Source: an uncultured Oscillospiraceae bacterium (GTDB taxonomy: Bacteria; Bacillota; Clostridia; Oscillospirales; Ruminococcaceae). Taken from it: a stretch of 64,000 nucleotides of DNA. The stretch lies in assembly GCA_900543705.1 (NCBI GenBank), contig UQSL01000002.1:35363-99362 (forward strand). Reading direction: 5' to 3'. Position 1 is the stretch's first letter. The number at the start of each line of letters is the position of its first letter. A program made the position numbers and the translations under genes. Shown here in pieces: positions 8,970 to 16,042 of the stretch. The notes beneath the pieces were generated by a model. It was not told the origin of the DNA. It saw only the letters and a program-made list of their open reading frames with translations, and did not search any database.

Positions 8970-10100
8970 TTAGGAGATGCGGATTCCGACCCCGTTTACC
9001 TCAACGCCTGAGTCCGCGCGGATGAGGATGTAGCGTACCCCATCGATGATCCTTGTCTCGATGAGATCACTGTGCTCGGGGTCCACTTTAATCTGTACAT
9101 CCGGGGTGCTCACCTCGAATTGCCGCTGGTCGACAAGGTTTTGGGGCCTCAGATCAGAGTCCGGGCCAAACGCTGCATCGTATTTTTCCTCAAACGCGGC
9201 GACATGCGGCTCGGACACACCGCAGGCGGACAGCACATGTTTTACCGTGTTTTTTCCAATGGTAAGCGGTTCCTCCTCTTTGTTTGCCTTGTGCTCCTCA
9301 ATCAGCTCGCACAGCTGTTCATGGACAGTCTGCACCACCTCATAGCTGCACTCGTCGTCGAGCGTGTCTCCGAGCACCGAGGCAAAGGTCTCTTTCTGCT
9401 GGGCAGCGGGCATCGGGATTTTACTGTGAAATACTCCGTCGACGAACTGAGAGTGGTTTTCTTTGATATCTCTGGTGTAATACAGCGTGCCATAAATGTT
9501 GGCACTGCGGTCGTCAAATGCCGGGAATAAAAAGCCCAGCTCCGGTGGGGCGACAACCAAATCCGCTTCCAGGCTGTGGAACAGGCAGTCGGAGAAGTAG
9601 TAGCTGAGCGCGGGTTTGGTCTGTCTGACGGGGCAGACGCCGCACACAAAATAGGAAAACACCTCAGAGGAGGCATCCTCCAGTTTCTCCCCATCCCTAG
9701 AGCGGTAGGGTACGTCGTAGGTGTCGCACGCGAGCAGGATAAGATAGCTGCCCTCGAGGTCTGTACTTTGAATGACACGTTCAAAAAACGCCTGTACCGC
9801 GTTTTCGTCGTGAAGGGAGGAATCCCGCAGGGCCATCAGCAGTTTGTGCTCCTCGCCTTCCACGACTTGCTTTGTCTCAAACGAGATATCGATGAGATTT
9901 TTCCCGAGCGTCCCGGATAATGTCTTTTTGAGCACAGCCAGAAGCTTGTCCGTTTCCTCTTGGGATGTCAAGGCGAGGGATTGGTTAAACTGGGAAATGA
10001 TCTCCCGCTTTTCATTGACGTAGCATCCGCGGACATGGGAGATGTTATTCTTTTCTGGGCGAAAACGCCGTCTTAACTCTGCAATTTCTTTTTCATTCAT
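8970..10100 (-). CDS. DUF4317 family protein
   Basis: 376 residues. The ATG at 10100 (MNEKEIAELRRRF) is chosen over an upstream non-ATG start because the family begins with MNKKEIAEIRRRF-like sequence and GGAGG lies 12 bases upstream. Diagnostic segments include NNISHVRGCYVNEKREI, LSGTLGKNLIDISF, LILLACDTYDVPYRS, GVCPVRQTKPALSY, PELGFLFPAFDDRSANIY, PMPAAQQKETFASVL and the C-terminal VDGVRYILI-like segment. Cytoplasmic, widespread in Clostridia, function unknown. Monocistronic. Confidence 0.9.
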   Translation of the reverse strand: MNEKEIAELRRRFRPEKNNISHVRGCYVNEKREIISQFNQSLALTSQEETDKLLAVLKKTLSGTLGKNLIDISFETKQVVEGEEHKLLMALRDSSLHDENAVQAFFERVIQSTDLEGSYLILLACDTYDVPYRSRDGEKLEDASSEVFSYFVCGVCPVRQTKPALSYYFSDCLFHSLEADLVVAPPELGFLFPAFDDRSANIYGTLYYTRDIKENHSQFVDGVFHSKIPMPAAQQKETFASVLGDTLDDECSYEVVQTVHEQLCELIEEHKANKEEEPLTIGKNTVKHVLSACGVSEPHVAAFEEKYDAAFGPDSDLRPQNLVDQRQFEVSTPDVQIKVDPEHSDLIETRIIDGVRYILIRADSGVEVNGVGIRIS

Positions 10101-10525
10101 GTGGCTATTGTACCTCCATAGGGTTTCTCGGTGAATGCGGGGACAGGGGGAGCGGAGAAGCCTGTCCAAAAATGGAAAGACCTACCCCTACCGGCTTTGT
10201 TATGGATTCCGGGATTCCCGCCGTCCCCTGGTGCCTTTCATTATTCCATGAACGCAAAGCGTGAATGGGATAATTGGCCATCGCCGTAAGGCGGGCCATG
10301 AAAATAAAAATAATAGTTGCTTTCGCAACGATTATACCACATGGCGTCGGGCAGTTCCAGACGATTCTTGGAGATACACTGGGAGGAACTCCATAATGGC
10401 CTGTGATGCCATCCAGGAAATGTTCCTGAAACATAATCTTCGCCCTATGCACGAAGCAAAACGAACGCGGCAGATAGCCGGAAACTGACCGCTTCATGCA
10501 AGGGCGACATATGCATTTTCTGAAA
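10101..10525. other. intergenic region carrying a cloverleaf-like repeat
   Basis: About 425 bp without a convincing gene. The only recognised structure is the repeat copy at 10268-10338. Open frames across it on both strands have no RBS and read through the repeat, so they were rejected. Confidence 0.5.
10268..10338 (-). repeat. three-way-junction repeat, copy C
   Basis: Reverse-oriented member of a family with two more copies at 15622-15784. In the minus-strand reading it has an outer stem (GGTATAAT with ATTATCC), hairpin 1 (GTTGC-GAAA-GCAAC, a GNRA loop), an AT-rich spacer TTTTTATTTTC, and hairpin 2 (ATGGCCCGCC-TTAC-GGCGATGGCCA). The core ATGGCCCGCC is shared with the other copies, while the hairpin 1 stem differs but still pairs. 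Confidence 0.7.
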
Positions 10526-10885
10526 TCACAGTAGGGTCAGGGGCTTTTTTACGCCTGCATCTGCGGTGAGCTCGGCAAGTTTCTGCACATCCGTGATACC
10601 ACAGTCTTCCAAAAGAGCTGTGAGCGTAAAGAGAAAATCCCGCGCCTTGTCCTCCTTCATCCCCATTGCCTTCGCCAGCTGAAGAAACCGGATCTCTCCC
10701 GGATATTTCCTGACTAGATGTGTATAGTAAGCCTTTACCACCAGCAGGGAACCCAAATTCAACGGCAGATGATCAGCGTACCTGAATACAGCGCGTCCAA
10801 ATGCATTCAAACAGGAGTTTTTGTCAAGGTTCAGTGATAAAACAGCGCCATAAGCTACCTGTTCCAACGCCTGAGTATCAGACGG
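10526..10885 (-). pseudogene. 3' remnant of a gene, possibly iron-containing alcohol dehydrogenase
   Basis: About 115 plausible codons ending at 10526, with helices such as EIRFLQLAKAMGMK and DFLFTLTALLEDCGI that resemble the C-terminal helical domain of iron-dependent alcohol dehydrogenases. The assignment is weak. It has no 5' end and no RBS; upstream it runs into the opposite-strand peptidase fragment. The two fragments are head to head with both 5' ends missing, consistent with one deletion across a divergent promoter. Confidence 0.4.
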
Positions 10886-10889
10886 CTCC

Positions 10890-11394
10890 CGGACAGCGCG
10901 GGGAAGGGAATGAGATATACGAGGGAGCAAAGGCCATCAGGGAGTATGTGGAAAACGGCGGGCGCATGCTCACAATGGGCCATTCTTGTGACTACGCCAT
11001 CAAGACGCTGAATATCGGAGTCAAAAACGTTGTAAAGGATCTCCCCTTGTCAGAATTTAACACGCATGGTTCCACGCTCCATGTCAAGGTGGATCCCAAG
11101 CATCCGGTCGGTTATGGTATGCCGGAAAAGGCGCTCATCCTGCACTGGAACGGCCCGGTCTTTGAGATTTCCGACAAAGTAAACTCCGAGAAATATCATA
11201 CGGTTGTCCGTTTTGAGAAGGAAAAGCTGCTCAAGAGCGGCCTGCTCGTCGGCAAGAAGATGATTGTGGGCAAGGCGGCGATGATGATCACGCAGGTCGG
11301 TAAGGGTGAGGTCTACCTCTATGGCTTTGGTCCTCAGCAGAGAATGCAGACCCATGGAACTTTCAAATTACTCTTCAATTCTATTTACAAATAG
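10890..11394 (+). pseudogene. C-terminal fragment of an M14-type peptidase
   Basis: The reading frame from about 10890 to the stop at 11394 encodes roughly 165 residues that look like the C-terminal domain of large M14 zinc carboxypeptidase-like proteins: EYVENGGRMLTMGHSCDYA early, and VYLYGFGPQQRMQTHGTF then a LLFNSIY ending. The catalytic domain that should precede it (several hundred residues) is absent and no RBS-start pair fits. A 5'-truncated gene remnant. Confidence 0.6.
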
Positions 11395-11430
11395 TAGATT
11401 TTATCGAAATAAGTCCAAATTGTGTAGAAC

Positions 11431-11463
11431 CTCCCTCTCCTGTATTTTACAGGGGAGGGGGTT
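11431..11463 (+). terminator. probable terminator of the M14 remnant
   Basis: CCTCCCTCTCCTGT pairs with ACAGGGGAGGGGG around ATTTT. GC-rich stem with a short T stretch; now follows a pseudogene. Confidence 0.5.
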
Positions 11464-11601
11464 ATGCCATGACATCTGGACGTCAGGGACTGCGTTTGGA
11501 ATTCTCTCAATCACTCGTTATCTTCAGGCGCAGCTTTTAGAATGGAATCTGATGTCCCATGTCCAAAAAGAGTTCTCCTGGAACTTTTATAAACGGAAAA
11601 T

Positions 11602-11642
11602 AACATCCCCGGAAAACGGCATGCCGTTTTCCGGGGATGTTG
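11602..11642. terminator. terminator of the hydrolase gene
   Basis: AACATCCCCGGAAAACGG pairs with CCGTTTTCCGGGGATGTT around CATG. In the minus-strand direction it is followed by ATTTTCC, placing it directly after the hydrolase stop at 11664. Confidence 0.75.
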
Positions 11643-11663
11643 CTGCTTGAAAACTGAATGGAT

Positions 11664-12629
11664 TCAATTTGCGTCAAGGGAATTTTCTTTAAGATCTTCT
11701 GAGGAGAACGCCGGAAGATGAGAAAGCCAGCATAGGATATCTTCATAGACTTCCCCGAAGTTTGTTTCGTTGAGCAGCTCGTGACGGGCTCCCTTGTAAA
11801 GCTTGAGGTGGATGTCCCGCACCCCGGCGCTTACCAGAGTCTGGTACACGTAAGACACGCCCTTGCCATAATCACCGACAGGATCCATGTCTCCAGAAAT
11901 CAAAAGAGTGGGGAGCGCCTTGGGATAGGAGGCAAACCATTCCGGGTCACTGCACCGCAGAAGCAGGGTGAATAAATCATGGAATGCTGACGCGGTAAAC
12001 GTGAAATTGCAGTAGGGATCTGCAAGGTAAGCATCCACCACGTCTTCATCCCTGGTCAGCCAGTCGAATTTGGTTCGACGTTTGTATTTTTTGTTATAGC
12101 TGCCAAAAGCAAGCTGGGATAGCAGAGAACTGCGATAGAATTCCCCCCGCCGCCGGCACTCAAAGGCCGCGAGCTTTTTACCGACACGCGCGCCGGGATT
12201 TGGGCCAGAGGTTCCACAGAAGATGACAGCATCTAATTCCTGTCCATATTTTGTCACATAGTTGCGTGCAATAAATGAACCCATGCTATGCCCAAACAGG
12301 ACGAGCGGCATACCGGGAAACTTGATTTTCATCATGTTGGTCAGGGTGTGCAGGTCATCGATTAAGAATTTATCTCCTCCGCGTTTGGCAAAATAGCCGA
12401 GATGCTCCGGGTCAGATGCGGATGCTCCGTGCCCCAGGTGGTTATTCGCGCAGACGAAAAAGCCCTGCTGCGTCAGAGTTTGTGCAAACGCAGAGTAGCG
12501 GTCGATATACTCGCACATTCCATGGGAAATCTGGATAATTCCCTTTGCGGCGCCGTCGGGCTGCCAGATTTTAGCCACAATGGTATCTGTGCCGTTGGTA
12601 CTTGGATAGAAGATGTCACAGGTACGCAT
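11664..12629 (-). CDS. alpha/beta hydrolase, lysophospholipase/monoacylglycerol-lipase type
   Basis: 321 residues, ATG 12629 with GAGGAGG about 10 bases upstream. Serine hydrolase of the Hydrolase_4 group: oxyanion region QISHGMCEYIDRY near residue 33, nucleophile elbow GHSMGS (Ser115), acid in SGDMDPVGD near residue 252, and catalytic His in GARHELLNE near residue 285. No signal peptide, so cytoplasmic. The substrate is probably a lysophospholipid or monoacylglycerol by family, but this cannot be fixed from sequence. The USP-like gene lies 18 bp upstream on the same strand, suggesting co-transcription. Confidence 0.9.
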   Translation of the reverse strand: MRTCDIFYPSTNGTDTIVAKIWQPDGAAKGIIQISHGMCEYIDRYSAFAQTLTQQGFFVCANNHLGHGASASDPEHLGYFAKRGGDKFLIDDLHTLTNMMKIKFPGMPLVLFGHSMGSFIARNYVTKYGQELDAVIFCGTSGPNPGARVGKKLAAFECRRRGEFYRSSLLSQLAFGSYNKKYKRRTKFDWLTRDEDVVDAYLADPYCNFTFTASAFHDLFTLLLRCSDPEWFASYPKALPTLLISGDMDPVGDYGKGVSYVYQTLVSAGVRDIHLKLYKGARHELLNETNFGEVYEDILCWLSHLPAFSSEDLKENSLDAN

Positions 12630-12647
12630 GCTTCGGTTAACCTCCTC

Positions 12648-13076
12648 TTACCCCCGTGCGGAAATGCCGGGATATGTATGGATATTTTGGATTTGGTTAT
12701 TGGGAGACACAGTGTAAAAATAAATTTCCGGAAAAGCTTTCCACAGGTGTGCCAATGGAGCGCTATTGTCCTTCGGCGCACCGGTAATTACATGTTCCGC
12801 ATGGTATTCCCGGATGCAGTCGGCCATCGTGGAAAAGGGATGCTCTGCATTTAAAATATTCATAGCGGCGTTATAATCCATGGACACGGTATACAGGTGC
12901 TGCAGCGCGACGCGGTTGAGCGATTCTATGTTCGTAGATACGATATTTACCACAAATAAATCGGTACCGGAAAGATCTGCAACTTTGCGACCGACCCGAA
13001 TGAGCCGGTCGCAGGTGATTTGGTCGGTGACAAAAACAAGGGTGGACTTGTTCTGTATCGGCGAATCAAGTTTCAT
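12648..13076 (-). CDS. universal-stress/KdpD-like nucleotide-binding protein
   Basis: 142 residues from ATG 13076 (GGAG 13 bases upstream), preferred over the TTG four codons earlier. The fold pattern is LVFVTDQ, then a helix (DRLIRVGRKVADLSG), DLFVVNIV, a helix, then HVITGAPKDNSAPLAHLWKAFP and YFYTV. This is like the Usp-type domain of KdpD-related proteins, with the TGxP..N/S motif near residue 108. Likely a soluble sensory or stress protein; the ligand is unknown. In an operon with the downstream hydrolase. Confidence 0.6.
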   Translation of the reverse strand: MKLDSPIQNKSTLVFVTDQITCDRLIRVGRKVADLSGTDLFVVNIVSTNIESLNRVALQHLYTVSMDYNAAMNILNAEHPFSTMADCIREYHAEHVITGAPKDNSAPLAHLWKAFPEIYFYTVSPNNQIQNIHTYPGISARG

Positions 13077-13308
13077 GTGGATGTACAACTCCTGTTTGAC
13101 AACGGATTCCTCCTGTCAAAAAATTCCGCTGTTTGATGACTCTATTATACAGGAGAGATATTAATAAATCATGAAACACCTGTAAGATTCCCTGCAGCAC
13201 TTATTTCCAGCCTTTACGGTTTAGGAATTCTTAAGGAAATTTACGTTTTTTTAGAGTCTGAAGATCTTGTAAATTTGCATGAATACCGTATGATGGATAT
13301 GTAAAGAA

Positions 13309-13334
13309 TCACAGGGAGATTATCTCCCTGTGAC
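13309..13334 (-). terminator. hairpin downstream of the 13359-14006 gene
   Basis: TCACAGGGAGAT and ATCTCCCTGTGA form a near-perfect palindrome about 25 bp after the stop codon on the minus strand. The T-tract is weak (ATTCTTTA). Confidence 0.5.
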
Positions 13335-13358
13335 TGCGCCGCAATAAGGGAACAGAGG

Positions 13359-14006
13359 TTACCATTCCTGTTTGAAGTAGTCCTGTAATTCACTTTTGGC
13401 AAGGGGGATCTCTTGCTGGGAAAAGCTTGATGCAGAACCAATCAAAAGGACGACAGAGTCCTCTGTGAGATAATAGGGCTGTCTAGGATTCGGATAATAA
13501 TCTAAATCCGGTAATTGCTGATTGATAAGTTTTACTATGGCCTGCTGATAGTTGCTGTCTGCTTCAAACAGGTCATTGAAGGCAAGGGGTTTTGCATCTG
13601 AAAGGCGGATGGTATGCCCCTGTTTTAAACTGGCTTGAGTCCCTGCTGCGGAAAAATCCGTCTGCAAAACAATACTCAGGGTGGTTTCATCTGCGTAGGA
13701 GACTTGGTAGCTCTGGATGGCATTGGCGGTATCCGCCCCGCTTTTTGCGCAAAAGACCTGTGCCTGAACCAATGCTTTTTTGGAATCCTCTAAAAATTCT
13801 ACGTTGCGCTTGGCCTGTTCCGTTTCATCCGAGAGTCCGGACAATCGAGGGATTTTCGAAGTCAGGGTTACGGATTTGGCGGTATGATCCTGCCGTATCT
13901 CCATCAAATGGTAAGAGGGAGAGGCGGCGGAAATCGGAAGGCTCAATGCCAAAGCAATCAGGGTAGCTGCCAAGAATCCGCGTTTTTGTTTCAATCGGGT
14001 TTTCAC
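13359..14006 (-). CDS. secreted DUF3298-like (RsiV-type) domain protein
   Basis: 215 residues with a clear signal peptide (KQKRGFLAATLIALALSLPISAASP). The C-terminal half fits the DUF3298 pattern: LAFNDLFEADSNYQQAIVKLIN, then YYLTEDSVVLLI, then QQEIPLAKSELQDYF. Such domains occur on the outside of RsiV-type anti-sigma factors and in secreted proteins, but no anti-sigma or membrane anchor is seen here. Start is uncertain: GTG at 14006 sits almost on the GAGAGAGGG, so the TTG four codons in (MKQKRG) may be used. Divergent from the TVP38 gene, sharing a short intergenic region. Confidence 0.7.
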   Translation of the reverse strand: MKTRLKQKRGFLAATLIALALSLPISAASPSYHLMEIRQDHTAKSVTLTSKIPRLSGLSDETEQAKRNVEFLEDSKKALVQAQVFCAKSGADTANAIQSYQVSYADETTLSIVLQTDFSAAGTQASLKQGHTIRLSDAKPLAFNDLFEADSNYQQAIVKLINQQLPDLDYYPNPRQPYYLTEDSVVLLIGSASSFSQQEIPLAKSELQDYFKQEW

Positions 14007-14099
14007 CCTCTCTCATCAATTTCACTTGCGGCACAGAGTATAGCATTCCCCATTTGCCGCAAAATAAAGATACTGTTCATCTGGAAGGAGCGCCGTCAA

Positions 14100-14819
14100 A
14101 TGGAAAATCAGGGAAAAATAAACTGGAAGAAAGCCGGCAAATTCATGGCGCTGCTGCTTGCGGTAGGGGCAGTTGCCATTCTCACCGTCTGGCTGTTTCC
14201 CTATGTGCTTTCTTTAAAGGATGAAGCGGTGCGCGCACAGTTTGAAGCTGCAATTTCCTCTTTGGGTGTCTGGGGATTTTTTGTCATGCTGTTCATTCAG
14301 ATTTTACAGGTGGTCATTGCCATCATTCCAGGAGAACCGGTGGAGATTATATCCGGAGTGCTCTATGGCGGGATTGGCGGGCTGTGCCTGTGCTTGCTCG
14401 GCATCCTGATTGGAACGGCGGCCATCTATTTTGCCGTCAAAAAATTCGGTACGCGTCTGGTGAGAAAATTTGTCTCCGAGGAGCAGATGAGCCGCTTTCA
14501 CTTCCTTTCGGATGCAAAGCGGCTCGAGATGGTGACGTTTTTGCTCTTTTTTATTCCGGGTACACCCAAAGACGTGCTGACATATCTGGTTCCGCTGACA
14601 AAGATAAAACCGTTGCGTTTTTTCCTGATTGCCACCTTGGCCAGAATCCCCTCGATTATCACTTCCAGTTATATTGGAGAAAACCTGAGTACTGGAAATC
14701 TATGGGGAACAGTGATCATTTTTGCAATTTCCGGTGTATTGGGGATTAGCGGGATTTTAATCAACCACTTTTTCCTCGATAAAATGAACCGGAGAAAAGA
14801 ACAAGAAGAATCCCGTTAG
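14100..14819 (+). CDS. TVP38/TMEM64 (SNARE-associated/DedA-like) membrane protein
   Basis: 239 residues, ATG 14100 with GGAAGGAG upstream. The family core is visible: a first membrane helix at about 14-35, then VVIAIIPGEPVEIISGVLYG (re-entrant proline/glutamate motif near 80-98), GTAAIYFAVKKFG, and FFIPGTPKDVLTYLVPLTKI. Two C-terminal helices and a charged tail (KMNRRKEQEE) follow. VTT-domain proteins are membrane proteins linked to lipid scrambling or half-transport of ions; the role here is not defined. Its stop overlaps that of the convergent gene at 14816. Confidence 0.88.
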   Translation: MENQGKINWKKAGKFMALLLAVGAVAILTVWLFPYVLSLKDEAVRAQFEAAISSLGVWGFFVMLFIQILQVVIAIIPGEPVEIISGVLYGGIGGLCLCLLGILIGTAAIYFAVKKFGTRLVRKFVSEEQMSRFHFLSDAKRLEMVTFLLFFIPGTPKDVLTYLVPLTKIKPLRFFLIATLARIPSIITSSYIGENLSTGNLWGTVIIFAISGVLGISGILINHFFLDKMNRRKEQEESR

Positions 14820-15142
14820 CTGGTATAGTCTTCAATCAAGCGGTTGAGTTCCTTCATATCCTGTGCGAACACGCCGGTCTGCAGGGCTTTCTGATCGAAC
14901 TCCGGCAGGGTGGAAACATAGACATCAAAGACGATGTCCGGCTGATCCTTGTTCGTCTCAAAAACTGCGATTTTCCCGTGGTAATCCTTAAGCATGTAAG
15001 AGGGATAGCTGGTTGTCTGGCTCTGTCCGGCTTCTGCCGCTGCAGGCGGCTGTAACGGGATGTAGATAACGGCTAAGAGCAGAGTACAGGCCATGACCAC
15101 GGTCAAGGATGCCTGTAAAATTCGATTGGTTTTACGTTTCAT
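14816..15142 (-). CDS. small membrane-anchored protein, BofC-C/YpeB-like tail
   Basis: 108 residues from ATG 15142 (GGAGG 9 bases upstream); an in-frame earlier start lacks an RBS. A basic N terminus and one membrane helix (about 10-32) are followed by an Ala/Pro/Gln-rich linker and a small extracytoplasmic domain with YMLKDYHGKIAVFET, VSTLPEFDQKALQTGV and LNRLIEDYTS. The LKEY-GKIAVF...LP..D...L..G...EDY.S pattern is common in small clostridial sporulation-associated proteins, but the exact family is uncertain. Convergent with the TVP38 gene, with overlapping stop codons. Confidence 0.65.
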   Translation of the reverse strand: MKRKTNRILQASLTVVMACTLLLAVIYIPLQPPAAAEAGQSQTTSYPSYMLKDYHGKIAVFETNKDQPDIVFDVYVSTLPEFDQKALQTGVFAQDMKELNRLIEDYTS

Positions 15143-15621
15143 ATGATTGTCCTCCATGAAACTAAAAGGTTCCGTGCTGAGGTGATGGAAAAACACTATT
15201 TCAGTAGTAGTATGGTCGGGGAAAAGCGGGAGTATACAAAAATTTTTCCTGCATCCTGCCTGAACTCCTTGCGAGGTTTCGCCCCGTAGCAGCCCTTCCT
15301 GCTCCCAACACTTACAAACAGCAACCGGCTGGTTATGTTAACCGGACGTTTGTTTTGTCAGTATGGAAGGGGTGATCAGGAAAGTTTGTACGCTGTTTCC
15401 CCTGATTTCGTTTGATCGATTCCCTTTTTGGCGGACACTAAAAGTGTAACTGTCGTTTGGAGGCGGAACCCCAATAAAAAATATACCGGGAAAGAGTCCC
15501 TTCTCCCTGCACAGCAATGTATAAAATATTTCGGCAAGCCGTTTTTATTTTCTCGAAAAGGCCGGATTTTTCTCTTCCCATTTTGCATTCTAAAAAAATA
15601 TTCACACATTTTGTCCGTCTT

Positions 15622-15695
15622 ATGCTATAATAACCGCAGAGCGGTTATTAATCTTAATTTTATGGCCCGCCTACGGCGAAGGCCAATTCTAGCAT
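15622..15695 (+). repeat. three-way-junction repeat, copy A
   Basis: 74 nt. The outer stem is ATGCTATAAT (15622-15631) with ATTCTAGCAT (15686-15695), 9 of 10 pairs. Hairpin 1 is TAACCGC-AGA-GCGGTTA. The spacer TTAATCTTAATTTT precedes hairpin 2, ATGGCCCGCC-TAC-GGCGAAGGCCA. Head-to-tail with copy B, 15 bp apart. Confidence 0.75.
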
Positions 15696-15710
15696 TCGTG
15701 CCTTGCATTC

Positions 15711-15784
15711 ATGCTAGAATAACCGCAGAGCGGTTATTAATCTTAATTTTACGGCCCGCCTGTAGCGAAGGCTTACTATAGCAT
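15711..15784 (+). repeat. three-way-junction repeat, copy B
   Basis: 74 nt, same length and layout as copy A. The outer stem is ATGCTAGAAT with ACTATAGCAT. Hairpin 1 is identical to copy A. Hairpin 2 is more degenerate (ACGGCCCGCCTGTAGCGAAGGCTT). Confidence 0.75.
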
Positions 15785-16042
15785 TCTATGCGATAAATGG
15801 GCTACAGAGTGTCAATTCTAATGTTAATGCACAATGCAAAATGGAACAAACCGCTGAATGTCTGAAAAAGGTAGGAAACGGCTGCAAAGCTTTTAACCCG
15901 GTTTACAATAAGGACCGGATGGCGTCAAAGAGGAGTTTTCACTTTCCTTGTTACGTCGCAAAAGCAAAATCAGCCTGTTTTTATTTTACGGGACAGGCAG
16001 TCTGCTTATCCTGTAAGGCGACTCAAAGGAGGCCATGACCTG

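Larger units (their letters stand above)
15143..16042. other. 900-bp intergenic region with tandem structured repeats
   Basis: No convincing gene: the open frames here lack an RBS and cross the repeats. The recognised content is the pair of 74-nt three-way-junction repeats at 15622-15784. The last 200 bp should contain the promoter of the penicillin-binding protein, but no clear -35/-10 pair was found. Confidence 0.5.

Noticed and set aside
15428..16038. Plus-strand frames of 117 and 65 codons
   Set aside because: They read through the tandem repeats and lack ribosome binding sites and recognisable sequence.
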